From the NCBI RefSeq assembly GCF_021458635.1, contig NZ_JAIRDQ010000010.1:209501-273500 (forward strand): a DNA stretch of 64,000 nucleotides, given 5' to 3'. Position 1 is the stretch's first letter; each line of letters opens with the position of its first letter. This stretch comes from Bradyrhizobium monzae (GTDB taxonomy: Bacteria > Pseudomonadota > Alphaproteobacteria > Rhizobiales > Xanthobacteraceae). Positions 40,506-49,353 of the stretch are shown piece by piece. The notes under the pieces are model-generated. The model did no database searches. It saw only the letters and a program-made list of their open reading frames with translations, and was not told the DNA's origin. A program made the translations under genes and the position numbers.

Positions 40506-41477
40506 ATGAAGCGCTTTCGGTTCAATCAGCAGGAGATCGTCTTCGCGGTCTTCGCGCTGCTGTTCCTTGTGTTCTCGATCTTCCTGAACGGTTTTCTGAC
40601 GGCAGAAAACATGCTGACGCTGCTCCAGAACGTGGCAGTGCTCGGCATCCTGGGCCTCGCCATGGCGATCGTCGTGATCGGCCGCGGCATCGACATCTCG
40701 CTGATCGCGGCCCTCGCCGTGCCCCCGGGGCTCGCGCTTCAGATGGTGCAGAACGGCCATTCGCTGCCGTTCTCGCTGCTGATCGCGGTGCTGCTCACGA
40801 TCGCCTTCGGCCTCGTCAATGGCTGGCTGATCGCTTATGCCGAGGTGCCCTCGCTGTTTGCGACGCTGGCAACGGGGCTATTGCTCGCCGGACTCGGCCA
40901 AGCTGCGCTGTTCCAGCTCGACGTCGTGCAATGGAGCCCCGGCATGGACGGCTTCGAACGTCTTGGACAAGGCACCGTTCTCGGTGTTCCGACCTCGATC
41001 TGGATGTTCGCGATCGCCTGCATCGTGGTCGCATTCCTGCTGCGCCAGACCCGCTGGGGCGCCTATATCTACGCGATCGGCGACAATCCTTACGCCGCGC
41101 GCGTCACCGGCATTCCCTCTCGCCCGATCATCGTGCTGCAATATGTGATCACCGCCCTAATCGGCTGCTTTGCCGGCCTCGTGCTGGCGGCCTCCGTCAA
41201 TTCGATGCCGACCCGCATCTTCAACTCGACGCTGATCTACGACGTGATCCTGGTGGTCGTGCTGGGCGGCATCGGACTGTCAGGCGGACGTGGCGGCGTG
41301 CTGAACGTCATCATCGGCACGCTGCTGATCGGCACCATGCTCAACGGGATGACCATCATGGACATCTCCTACGCCGGACAGAATCTCATCAAAGGCGTGG
41401 TCCTGCTGCTCGCCGTCATCACGGACTCCTTCCTGAATCCGCGCAACGAAGAAACGGCACAGCAGGGCGACATCTGA
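40506..41477 (+). CDS. sugar-type ABC transporter permease (RbsC family, 323 aa)
   Basis: About ten membrane segments, with the RbsC-family motif region IGRGIDISLIAALAVPPGLA (GGIDLSVG-type) and WGAYIYAIGDNPYAARVTGI, the cytoplasmic coupling (EAA-like) loop. It ends NPRNEETAQQ. It pairs with the fused permease at 42615 to make a heterodimeric channel, whereas most ribose-type systems use one permease. Gap to the binding-protein gene: 40 bases. Confidence 0.9.
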   Translation: MKRFRFNQQEIVFAVFALLFLVFSIFLNGFLTAENMLTLLQNVAVLGILGLAMAIVVIGRGIDISLIAALAVPPGLALQMVQNGHSLPFSLLIAVLLTIAFGLVNGWLIAYAEVPSLFATLATGLLLAGLGQAALFQLDVVQWSPGMDGFERLGQGTVLGVPTSIWMFAIACIVVAFLLRQTRWGAYIYAIGDNPYAARVTGIPSRPIIVLQYVITALIGCFAGLVLAASVNSMPTRIFNSTLIYDVILVVVLGGIGLSGGRGGVLNVIIGTLLIGTMLNGMTIMDISYAGQNLIKGVVLLLAVITDSFLNPRNEETAQQGDI

Positions 41478-41517
41478 ACGACCGACAAGAACGACAACCA
41501 TAACCAAGGAGGAAGCA

Positions 41518-42534
41518 ATGAAGACCTTTGGCAACCCGACAAGGGCAACCCTCGCCGCACTGGCTCTCGCGACGCTGACCGGACCGGCTCTCGCCCAGCA
41601 GGGCCTGGACGAGCCATTCCAGAAACCATTCAAGGAAGCGCTCGCCGGCAAGACCGTGGCCTATGTGCCGGTGGCAATGAACTTCGACCTCACCGAGGGC
41701 TGGTATGCCGGGCTGAAAAAGGAGCTCGAGCCGTTCGGCGTCAAGTTCGTGATCCGCGACGCCAACTGGAACACCAATGCCGGCGCGCAGGCCGTCACCT
41801 CGCTGATCTCCGAGAAGCCGGCGGTGATCGTGGTGCATAATCCGGACGTGCAGACCTACGCCAAGCTGCTGCAGCGCGCTGAGAACGAAGGCATTTACGT
41901 CATCCAGATCAACATGGGCTCGGCTTATCGCAGCTCCGCCTTCGTCGGTGCCAACTGGGTCGAGATCGGCGAACGCCAGACCGAAGGCGTGGTCAAGGCC
42001 TGCGAGGGCAAGTCGAACAAGATTGCGATCATCCAGGGTGCGCTGTCCGCGGCAGCAAGCGCCTATACGCTCAAGGGCGTCGAGAACGTTCTCGCCAAGC
42101 ATCCCGAGATCAAGGTGGTGTCAAGTCAAGCCGCCGATTGGGACGCCGCCAAAGCCAAGGCGATCACACAAACCGTGCTGAAGCAAAATCCCGACCTCTG
42201 CGGCATCGTCGGCTTCTGGGACGGCATGGACATCGGCACCGCGGCCGCAGTCAAGGAAGCAGGTCTCACCGGCAAGGTGTTCCTCGCGACATCGGGCGGC
42301 GGCGAGCGCAAGGGCGCCTGCGAGCTGGTGAAGTCGGGCGCATTCGATCTCAACATGAGCTACGACGTGCCGACCCAGGCGGCTCAGATGGCCGGCACGA
42401 TCAAATGGCTGCTGTCGTCGGGCGCCAAGCCCGGTTCGATCAAGGGCTCGGAATACACCACGCTGATTCCGATCACCAAGGAGAACGCCGACAGCCCGAT
42501 GTCCTGCTGGAATCTCAGCGACCTCAAGAAATAG
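41518..42534 (+). CDS. sugar-type ABC substrate-binding protein (338 aa)
   Basis: GGAGG precedes ATG 41518. Signal peptide to ~23 (PALAQ). Type I binding protein of the RbsB/periplasmic_binding_4 class: VAYVPVAMNFDLTEGWYAGL, KPAVIVVHNPDVQTYAKLLQ, NPDLCGIVGFWDGMDIGTAA. It contains three late cysteines (LCGIV, GACELV, MSCWNL), unusual for RbsB. A perfect 14-bp hairpin follows the gene. Confidence 0.9.
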   Translation: MKTFGNPTRATLAALALATLTGPALAQQGLDEPFQKPFKEALAGKTVAYVPVAMNFDLTEGWYAGLKKELEPFGVKFVIRDANWNTNAGAQAVTSLISEKPAVIVVHNPDVQTYAKLLQRAENEGIYVIQINMGSAYRSSAFVGANWVEIGERQTEGVVKACEGKSNKIAIIQGALSAAASAYTLKGVENVLAKHPEIKVVSSQAADWDAAKAKAITQTVLKQNPDLCGIVGFWDGMDIGTAAAVKEAGLTGKVFLATSGGGERKGACELVKSGAFDLNMSYDVPTQAAQMAGTIKWLLSSGAKPGSIKGSEYTTLIPITKENADSPMSCWNLSDLKK

Positions 42535-42550
42535 TCCGACGCTGACGCTC

Positions 42551-42585
42551 GAAGTCCCCGAGGCCACACCTGCCTCGGGGACTTC
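42551..42585 (+). promoter_or_regulatory. 14-bp perfect mRNA hairpin after the binding-protein gene
   Basis: GAAGTCCCCGAGGC (42551-42564), 7-base loop, GCCTCGGGGACTTC (42572-42585). It sits between the binding-protein gene and the fused permease gene. With no T-run, it is probably an RNA-stabilising or partial termination element giving excess binding protein. Confidence 0.65.
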
Positions 42586-42614
42586 CCTCCCACCATTGTC
42601 CATGCACTGCTGGA

Positions 42615-44738
42615 ATGTCGATGCGCGATACCCTGACAAGCCTGCGTTACCGCTACTGGCCGGATCATCTGCTCGGCGAAATTCTGTCCAAGCGTTGGAC
42701 CGAAACAGCCATTCCGGTCATCCTTCTCCTGATCGTTGGCTTTGCGTTCAGTCGATCCATCGACAACTTCCTGTCGCCAGCGAGCCTCGCCGACACCGCG
42801 CGCCAGGCCGGCGAGATCGGATTCATCGCGCTCGGACTCGCGCTCGTCGTCACCGTCGGCGGCATTGATCTGTCGGTCGGCTCGATCTTCGCGCTGACGG
42901 ATTTTTGCGCGCTCTATCTGCTTGACGTCGCGGGCTGGCCGGTTCCGGCCGTGGTGGTTGCCACGCTGTTCTGCGGCGCGCTGCTCGGCGCCGTCAACGG
43001 CGTCCTGGTCGGATATCTGCGGCTGCGCGCCTTCATCACCACGCTGATCACGCTGATCATCTACCGCTCGGCCTACGATCTGCTGATCCAGCGCTACTCC
43101 AACGCCATCGCCTCGGCCTTCCCCGATATCCCGTCCTGGGATTTCATCGGCGCAGGTAGCGTCTTCGGCATCCCCACCGTGGCACTGGCCTATATCGTCA
43201 TCGCGATCTTCGGCCACATCTTCATGACCCGGCTGCGGCCGGGCTGGCACATCACCGCGATCGGCGGCTCGCGCCGCTCGGCGTACAATTCAGGCATTCC
43301 CGTTCGCCGCACGATTGCGCTCTGCTACGTCGCGAGCGGCGTGCTGACCAGCGTCGGCGCGCTGTTCTTCGCCTCCCGGCTCGGCACCGTCGGCGGTGAC
43401 ATCGGCGTCGGCCTTGAGGTGATCGTGCTGACCGCGACCGTTCTGGGCGGCATCACGCTCGGCGGCGGCAAGGGCTCGGTCGCCAAATCGGCGGTCGGGG
43501 TGCTGATCGTGCTCCTGATCACCAACGGTCTCACGACCATGAACGCGCGCGGCGGCGTCAACCGCATGGCGCTGGCCGGCATCCTGCTCGTCGCAGCAAT
43601 GGTCGACATTCGCTGGCAGAAAAACCGGACCCGCATCATCAGCAAGGTCTATGTCGCGCCGACCTACCACGAATTGCCACCGCCGCCACCGACCGAAATC
43701 GGGCAAGGCGGACCATTCGAGCAGAACGACAAGCTGCGTATCGTCGAGGCGATCGGCCTTGGCCGCATCGAGGCGCCGGAAGACGTCATCCTCGATCGCC
43801 ACGACAACCTCTATGCCGGCTCACGCCATGGCGACATCATGCGCTTCCTCGCGCCCGACTACCAGAAAATGGAAGTATTCGCCCATATCGGCGGCCAGCC
43901 GCTCGGCATGGCCTTCGACCGCGAGGACAATCTCTATGTCTGCATCGGCGGCATGGGGCTCTATCGTATCAAGCCCGACGGCACGGTGGAAAAGGCGACC
44001 GACGAGACCAACCGCAGCATGCGCTCGGTCAACGACGACAGCCGGCTGCGGCTCGCCGACGACCTCGACATCACCGACGACGGACTGATCTTCTTCTCGG
44101 AAGCGACAGTGCGTTACGAGATGGACGAATGGCCGATCGACGGGCTGGAAGCGCGCGGCAACGGCCGCATCATCTCCTACGACACCAAGACCGGCGCGAC
44201 ACGCACCGAACTGCGCGGCCTCAAATTCCCCAACGGCATCTGCGTCGCCAGCGACGGCCAGTCGATCCTGTTTGCCGAAACCTTCGGCTGTTCGATCAAG
44301 CGCTATTGGTTCGCAGGCCCGAGGAAGGGCGCGGTCGAGGTCGTCATGGACAATCTGCCGGGCTACCCCGACAACATCAACCTCGCCTCCGACGGCAATT
44401 ACTGGCTGGCACTGGTAGGCATGCGCAGCCCCTCACTCGACCTCGCCTGGAAGATGCCGGGCTTCCGCCGTCGCATGGCCAAACGCGTACCGGTCGACGA
44501 ATGGCTATTCCCCAACATCAACACCGGCTGTGTGGTCAAGTTCAACGAGCAGGGCAAGATCGTCGAATCATTCTGGGATCTGCACGGCGAGAACCATCCG
44601 ATGATCACATCGATGCGCGAGCATCGCGGCTATCTCTATCTCGGCGGCATCCTCAACAATCGGATCGGCCGCTACAAGCTCGACAATGCCGATCCGAACT
44701 TCGTCCAGTATGACAAGCGGTGGGGGAAGCAGTCGTGA
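42615..44738 (+). CDS. ABC permease fused to a strictosidine-synthase/SMP-30-like beta-propeller (707 aa)
   Basis: Residues ~30-340 are an RbsC-type permease: VVTVGGIDLSVGSIFALTDF, the coupling loop PGWHITAIGGSRRSAYNSGI, and about ten membrane segments. A proline-rich linker (PPPPPT, ~353) leads to a ~330-residue propeller with strictosidine-synthase-like blocks LKFPNGICVASDGQSILFAE and LPGYPDNINLASDGNYWLAL. If the permease has RbsC topology, the propeller is cytoplasmic, where it could hydrolyse a lactone or ester as it enters. The reading frame is continuous with no internal stop, so this is a true fusion. Its stop overlaps the next start. Confidence 0.92.
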   Translation: MSMRDTLTSLRYRYWPDHLLGEILSKRWTETAIPVILLLIVGFAFSRSIDNFLSPASLADTARQAGEIGFIALGLALVVTVGGIDLSVGSIFALTDFCALYLLDVAGWPVPAVVVATLFCGALLGAVNGVLVGYLRLRAFITTLITLIIYRSAYDLLIQRYSNAIASAFPDIPSWDFIGAGSVFGIPTVALAYIVIAIFGHIFMTRLRPGWHITAIGGSRRSAYNSGIPVRRTIALCYVASGVLTSVGALFFASRLGTVGGDIGVGLEVIVLTATVLGGITLGGGKGSVAKSAVGVLIVLLITNGLTTMNARGGVNRMALAGILLVAAMVDIRWQKNRTRIISKVYVAPTYHELPPPPPTEIGQGGPFEQNDKLRIVEAIGLGRIEAPEDVILDRHDNLYAGSRHGDIMRFLAPDYQKMEVFAHIGGQPLGMAFDREDNLYVCIGGMGLYRIKPDGTVEKATDETNRSMRSVNDDSRLRLADDLDITDDGLIFFSEATVRYEMDEWPIDGLEARGNGRIISYDTKTGATRTELRGLKFPNGICVASDGQSILFAETFGCSIKRYWFAGPRKGAVEVVMDNLPGYPDNINLASDGNYWLALVGMRSPSLDLAWKMPGFRRRMAKRVPVDEWLFPNINTGCVVKFNEQGKIVESFWDLHGENHPMITSMREHRGYLYLGGILNNRIGRYKLDNADPNFVQYDKRWGKQS

Positions 44739-45832
44739 TCGCTGCCGTCAGAGACTTCGCCAACCGCTTTCTCGGGCGCGGCGACGCCACCATCACCGTG
44801 CCGTCCTTCGACGGGGCATTGAAGCCTAACCAGAAGCTGGAATCGGCCGAGACCTTGCTGACATGCGAGGCGCCAGAAGATCTCGCTACCGACGGAAGCA
44901 ACCTGTTCATCGCTGACGGCCGGCGGCTGATGTGCCTGAGCGGCGGCACGGCATCGGAAGTGCGCAATTTCGAGCAGCCTATATCGGCACTCTGCGCCCT
45001 TCCCGGCGGTGGCCTTACCGTCGCGCTCGGGGGGCGCGAGGTGCGTATGTACGCGAGCCCCTCGGCCGAGCAGCCGAGCGTGACGTTCACCGACGCCGCG
45101 TTCAACGCCGTCAATGCGCTGGCGCTCGGGGACGACAACACGCTGATTGCGACGGACGGCTCAACGACATGCGGCGTCGACGATTGGGCACGCGACCTGC
45201 TGGAGCTCAACCGAACCGGCCGCGTGTTCAAGCTCGATCCCGGCAGCAAAGCCGTGACGCGATTGGCCCAGGGGTTCGGCTATGCCTTCGGCGCCTGCGC
45301 CTACGGCAATGCCATGCTGGTCAGCGAGAGCTGGCGTCATCGGCTCGTTCTCGTCTCGCCCGGTGCATCGCCAAAGGTCGTGCTTGCTCACCTTCCCGTC
45401 TATCCGTCGCGGCTGTCGAAGGCCTCAGGCGGCGGTTACTGGCTTACCGCTTTCACCGCGCGGACCCAGCTCGTCGAGTTCGTGTTGCGTGAGCCCGGCT
45501 ATCGACGCCGCATGATGGCCGAGATCGATCCTGCCTATTGGGTCGCCCCGCGCCTGCGCTCCGGGCGTTCGTTCAAGGAGCCGATGCAGGGCGCGCACAT
45601 CAAGACCATGGGCGTCATCAAGCCGTGGGCGCCGCCGCGTTCCTACGGCCTCGTCATCCGTCTCGATGCGGACGGCCAGCCGCTCTATTCGCTGCACAGT
45701 CGGGTCGACGGCTTCAATCACGGCGTCGTCGCCGCGATCGAGATGGGCAACGATCTCGTTCTGATCGCCAAGGGACCGGGCCGCGTCCTGCGATTGCCCC
45801 TTGCCGGCCTTGCCGAGGAATTTCACCCATGA
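44735..45832 (+). CDS. free-standing SMP-30/strictosidine-synthase-like propeller protein (365 aa)
   Basis: Start GTG 44735 overlaps the previous stop (GTGA) and has GGGGGAAG upstream, indicating translational coupling. No signal peptide, so it should be cytoplasmic. Propeller repeats are visible (DLATDGSNLFIADGRRLMCL; GYAFGACAYGNAMLVSESWR; YPSRLSKASGGGYWLTAFTA), and the region REPGYRRRMMAEIDPAYWVA parallels MPGFRRRMAKRVPVDEWLFP in the fused domain, so the two are homologous. The strictosidine synthase-like signature is weaker here. Possible lactonase or ligand-binding subunit. Confidence 0.85.
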   Translation: MIAAVRDFANRFLGRGDATITVPSFDGALKPNQKLESAETLLTCEAPEDLATDGSNLFIADGRRLMCLSGGTASEVRNFEQPISALCALPGGGLTVALGGREVRMYASPSAEQPSVTFTDAAFNAVNALALGDDNTLIATDGSTTCGVDDWARDLLELNRTGRVFKLDPGSKAVTRLAQGFGYAFGACAYGNAMLVSESWRHRLVLVSPGASPKVVLAHLPVYPSRLSKASGGGYWLTAFTARTQLVEFVLREPGYRRRMMAEIDPAYWVAPRLRSGRSFKEPMQGAHIKTMGVIKPWAPPRSYGLVIRLDADGQPLYSLHSRVDGFNHGVVAAIEMGNDLVLIAKGPGRVLRLPLAGLAEEFHP

Positions 45833-47325
45833 GCAACATCGCACTCTCGCTGCGCAAGGCGACAAAACTCTACGCCGGCGTGCCTGCCATCGACGGGGTC
45901 GACTTCGACCTCCGCCGCGGCGAGATCCACGCACTGGTCGGCGAGAACGGTGCCGGCAAGTCGACCCTCACCAAGGTGATGGCGGGTGTGGTGACGCTGA
46001 CCTCGGGAACCATGATGGTCGACGGCGCCGATGTCGCACCGAAGACGCCGCTCGAGGCGCGCAATCTCGGCATCGCCATGGTGTTCCAGGAGAACAGCCT
46101 GGTGCCGACCATGACGGTGGCGCAAAACCTGTTTCTCGGGCAGGAGAAGTTCTACAACCGCCTGCGCGGCATCTACATCGCCGCGCAGCAGTTTCTGCAA
46201 TCGCTCAATTTCGACGTCACGCCGACCGCGACCGTCAGCGGCCTTGGCGCGGCCAAGAAGCAGATGGTGGAGATCGCGCGCGCGGTCCTGCACCGCGCCA
46301 AGGTCATCATCTTCGACGAGCCGACCGCATCGCTGACGCCCGAAGAGAAGAAGTACTTCTTCGACCTCGTGCGCGACCTCAAGAAGCGTGGCGTCTCGAT
46401 CGTCTTCATCTCGCACGCCCTTGAGGAAGCCCTGCTGCTCGCCGACCGCATCACGGTTCTGCGCGACGGTAAGCATGTCGTGACCGACGATGTCGCCAAG
46501 TTCGACCGCGCCGCGATCGTGCAGGCCATGGTCGGGCGCGACCTCTCCAACACGCTCTATGGCGCGCGGAAGAGCAGCGTGCGGCCGGCGGGTGCGCGTG
46601 TTCTCACGGTGCAGAATTTGAAGATGGCGCCGATGGTGAAGAACAATTCGCTATCTGTGTTCGCCGGACAGATCACCGGCGTGTTCGGCCTCGTCGGCGC
46701 GGGCCGCACCGAGACGTTCAAGATCGTCGCCGGCGTGCTCAAGCGCGACTTCTTCCATGGCGGCGAGATCCTGCTGTACGACCAGCCAGTGCGCTACCGG
46801 GTGCCGGCCCCGGCCGTGAAGGCCGGCATCGCTTATGTCACGGAGGATCGCAAGGTCGAGGGCTTCTTCGAGACGTCCTCCATCGCGCGCAACATCTATC
46901 TCGGCCTGCTGTCGAAGTTTCCGAAGGGACGCATGATGCTGTCGCGGCGGGAGACCGATACGGTCGGCAAGAGCTGGATCGAGAAGCTCAAGGTTCGTGC
47001 CATCGGCAATGACGGCAAGGTGGTCGAGCTGTCCGGAGGCAATCAGCAGAAGGTCGTGATCGCAAAATCGCTGGTGCAGGAGCCCGATCTGATCATCTTC
47101 GACGAGCCGACCCGCGGCGTCGATGTCGGCGCCATCGTCGAAATCCACGAGCTGATCAACCGGCTCGCCGACGAGGGCAAGGCGGTCGTGGTCATCTCGT
47201 CCTATCTGCCCGAGATCATGGCGCTGTCCGACCGCATCCTGGTTTCACGTCAAGGCAAGGTCGTGGAAGAGTTCTCCGCGCTGGAGGCGACGGAGGAGAA
47301 GATCATGTACGCGGCGATTCACTAG
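45829..47325 (+). CDS. sugar-type ABC transporter double ATPase (RbsA family, 498 aa)
   Basis: ATG 45829 overlaps the propeller gene stop (ATGA). First ATPase domain: Walker A GENGAGKST at 38-46, Walker B IIFDEPTASL; its signature is degenerate (SGLGAAKKQMVEIAR). Second domain: a degenerate P-loop (GLVGAGRTE), as usual for RbsA, and an intact LSGGNQQKV signature with LIIFDEPTRGVDVG. It powers the transporter with permeases at 40506 and 42615. The four-gene overlap chain implies a fixed subunit ratio with the propellers. Confidence 0.93.
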   Translation: MSNIALSLRKATKLYAGVPAIDGVDFDLRRGEIHALVGENGAGKSTLTKVMAGVVTLTSGTMMVDGADVAPKTPLEARNLGIAMVFQENSLVPTMTVAQNLFLGQEKFYNRLRGIYIAAQQFLQSLNFDVTPTATVSGLGAAKKQMVEIARAVLHRAKVIIFDEPTASLTPEEKKYFFDLVRDLKKRGVSIVFISHALEEALLLADRITVLRDGKHVVTDDVAKFDRAAIVQAMVGRDLSNTLYGARKSSVRPAGARVLTVQNLKMAPMVKNNSLSVFAGQITGVFGLVGAGRTETFKIVAGVLKRDFFHGGEILLYDQPVRYRVPAPAVKAGIAYVTEDRKVEGFFETSSIARNIYLGLLSKFPKGRMMLSRRETDTVGKSWIEKLKVRAIGNDGKVVELSGGNQQKVVIAKSLVQEPDLIIFDEPTRGVDVGAIVEIHELINRLADEGKAVVVISSYLPEIMALSDRILVSRQGKVVEEFSALEATEEKIMYAAIH

Positions 47326-47334
47326 AGGCCGCGC

Positions 47335-47823
47335 CTACGGCTTGTGCCCCTTCTGGCGCAGCGCCTCGGTGAGGCGCTGCTTCAGTTCGTCGACGGCCTT
47401 CTGGTTCGCGTCCTGGCCGATCTGTGCGCTCGCTTGCGCCAGCGCGTCCGATTTCTCCAAAAGCTTTCGGCCGGCCGGCTGGACATAGAACGCCTCGATC
47501 TGGCGCAGCTCTTCCACCGTGAAGCTGGCGGCATAGAGGGCGGCGATCTGGTCGATCATGGCAGCGGCGAACGGTGCGTAGATGTCAGAGCCCGGCGCGA
47601 TCAAGGCATCATAGTCGTGCTCGATCTCCGGCCTGTCCTGCGCGACCACGGGTCTCAGTTTAAGCATGAGCTGCGGGAGAGCCGCACGATACTGATCCGC
47701 GATCTTCAGCGTGGTGACGAGTTTTCGCGCAGCATCCATCGCCTCGGGCGACGGCGCCTGCGCCGACGCGTCGCCGATGAGGAGCAGGAGAGCGCCGGCA
47801 ATCGTCAACAAGAGTCTCGACAT
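47335..47823 (-). CDS. DUF2059 secreted protein (162 aa)
   Basis: Start ATG 47823 has AGGAG at suitable spacing; ATG 47829 abuts it. Signal peptide MSRLLLTIAGALLLLIGDAS ending AQA, then the DUF2059 pattern AAMIDQIAALYAASFTVEEL followed by RQIEAFYVQPAGRKLLEKSD. Periplasmic, function unknown. Convergent with the ABC ATPase gene, 9 bases apart. Confidence 0.85.
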   Translation of the reverse strand: MSRLLLTIAGALLLLIGDASAQAPSPEAMDAARKLVTTLKIADQYRAALPQLMLKLRPVVAQDRPEIEHDYDALIAPGSDIYAPFAAAMIDQIAALYAASFTVEELRQIEAFYVQPAGRKLLEKSDALAQASAQIGQDANQKAVDELKQRLTEALRQKGHKP

Positions 47824-47863
47824 GGACATCTCCTGAAAAATCACCCGCGCGACGCAATGGCCC

Positions 47864-49084
47864 TCAGCGGCTAACGGGAGCTGCGGCGATGACCTTTACC
47901 GGTGCGCCTTCGGCCGCGGGCTCCGGCTCGTCGTCGACATCGGTCACCTTGACGAAGAGGCTGGGCACCCGCTCGGCGCGGTCGAGCAGCCACGCCGCCC
48001 CGACCATGATGGCGAAGCCGGCGAAGGAGACGGCGAGCTGCTCCCAGACGCCCCGGGTGTATTGCATCAGGATCCAATGCGCCGAGAACGACAGGAACAC
48101 GCTGAGGCAAAAGATCGGGAGCGAATGCTGGCCGCACAGGATGACCGGGCGCATCCATTTCAGATGCAACGCCTTCCAGTGGCGCGGGACGAAATAGGTC
48201 ACCCAGATCCCGAGCGCCAGGAAATGCGTGAAGCGCAGCATGTCGAGATCGGTCTTGTCGATCGGATAGATCGCCTTGATCATCCATTTCGGGATCAGGG
48301 CTTCGAGCGCGTGAACGTGCCATGTCATCACGATCAGGAGGGCGAACGCAATCCATGCCGCCGCCAGACCCATCACCGGCTTCGACCAGACCCATTTGGC
48401 AATCTTCTCGATCTGGCCGATGCCGCACCACGCGGCGACGACGAACATGAGCTGCCAGCAGAACGGATTGAAATACCAGGTCGTGCCGGGCGGATAGGAG
48501 GCGATGTTCCAGTCGAACCAGCGCGACAGCACATAGAGCACCGCGGACGCGGCGATCGTCAGGTTCGGCCGGCGCACCAGGCACCACACGATAAAGGGCG
48601 CTGCGAGCACCAGCGTGATGTAGAGCGGCAGTACGTCCAGATTGACCGGCTTGTAGCGCAGCGAGAGCGCCTGCCCGATCAGGATGTCCGGATGGTCGAG
48701 GAAACTGTGAACGTTGAACTCGTCCGCATACATCGGATTGTCGAATCTCCTGATCGTGCGGGCGATCTGCGCCGTGAACAGCAGGAACAGCATGATGTGG
48801 GCCACATACATTTCCGCCGCCCGCCGCCACAGCCGCTTCAGCGCGGCGAGAAACCAGCCGCCGGCGATGATCGGCCCGTAGATCCAGCCGACCAGATAGC
48901 CGGAGATGAAGACGAAGAACTCGGCGGCGTCGCTGAAACCGTAATTGCGCAGGGTCAGCCAGGCCACGACGTCGTGCGGGATGTGATCGAGGAAGATCAT
49001 CCACAGGCCGATGCCGCGGAAGAGGTCGAGCCGCAAGTCGCGCTCGACCGGCGCCAACAGTGCTGCCTGGTCCCGTATCATCAT
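47864..49084 (-). CDS. opgC: OpgC-family membrane acyltransferase
   Basis: 406 aa with about ten membrane segments. The N-terminus RDLRLDLFRGIGLWMIFLDH, followed by FVFISGYLVGWIYGP, is the OpgC hallmark. OpgC succinylates osmoregulated periplasmic glucans, adding negative charge to cyclic beta-glucans in rhizobia. No glucan synthesis genes are adjacent. Start ATG 49084 or the adjacent ATG 49081. The 40-base gap to the DUF2059 gene allows co-transcription. Confidence 0.9.
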   Translation of the reverse strand: MMIRDQAALLAPVERDLRLDLFRGIGLWMIFLDHIPHDVVAWLTLRNYGFSDAAEFFVFISGYLVGWIYGPIIAGGWFLAALKRLWRRAAEMYVAHIMLFLLFTAQIARTIRRFDNPMYADEFNVHSFLDHPDILIGQALSLRYKPVNLDVLPLYITLVLAAPFIVWCLVRRPNLTIAASAVLYVLSRWFDWNIASYPPGTTWYFNPFCWQLMFVVAAWCGIGQIEKIAKWVWSKPVMGLAAAWIAFALLIVMTWHVHALEALIPKWMIKAIYPIDKTDLDMLRFTHFLALGIWVTYFVPRHWKALHLKWMRPVILCGQHSLPIFCLSVFLSFSAHWILMQYTRGVWEQLAVSFAGFAIMVGAAWLLDRAERVPSLFVKVTDVDDEPEPAAEGAPVKVIAAAPVSR

Positions 49085-49353
49085 GGGCCCCCTCGTCCGG
49101 TGGGCGTCGCGCCGTCGCGGCGCCGATGAATTCGGATGCTAAGAAAGATCAGTCAAAAGATCACCTAACCCTGCGGCTAGAATCCGGACGGTAGCCGACC
49201 TCAGCGCCCGCGCAAGGGACTTTGTCATCACAACGTGTGGGCCCGCTGCCGCAAAGGGCGAAAACAACCCCATGCACGGTAGCCAAGTCCTTGCATCGCC
49301 TGCGAAATTCATTTGACCCGTCGGGCAAAGACCCCTGATGTCGCGACCGAGGC

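Noticed and set aside
38563..47325. Interpretation as a secondary-metabolite (nonribosomal peptide-like) cluster because of the adenylating enzyme and strictosidine-synthase-like domains
   Set aside because: No carrier protein, condensation or ketosynthase domain is present; the transporter components dominate and the adenylating enzyme is an ordinary acyl-CoA synthetase.
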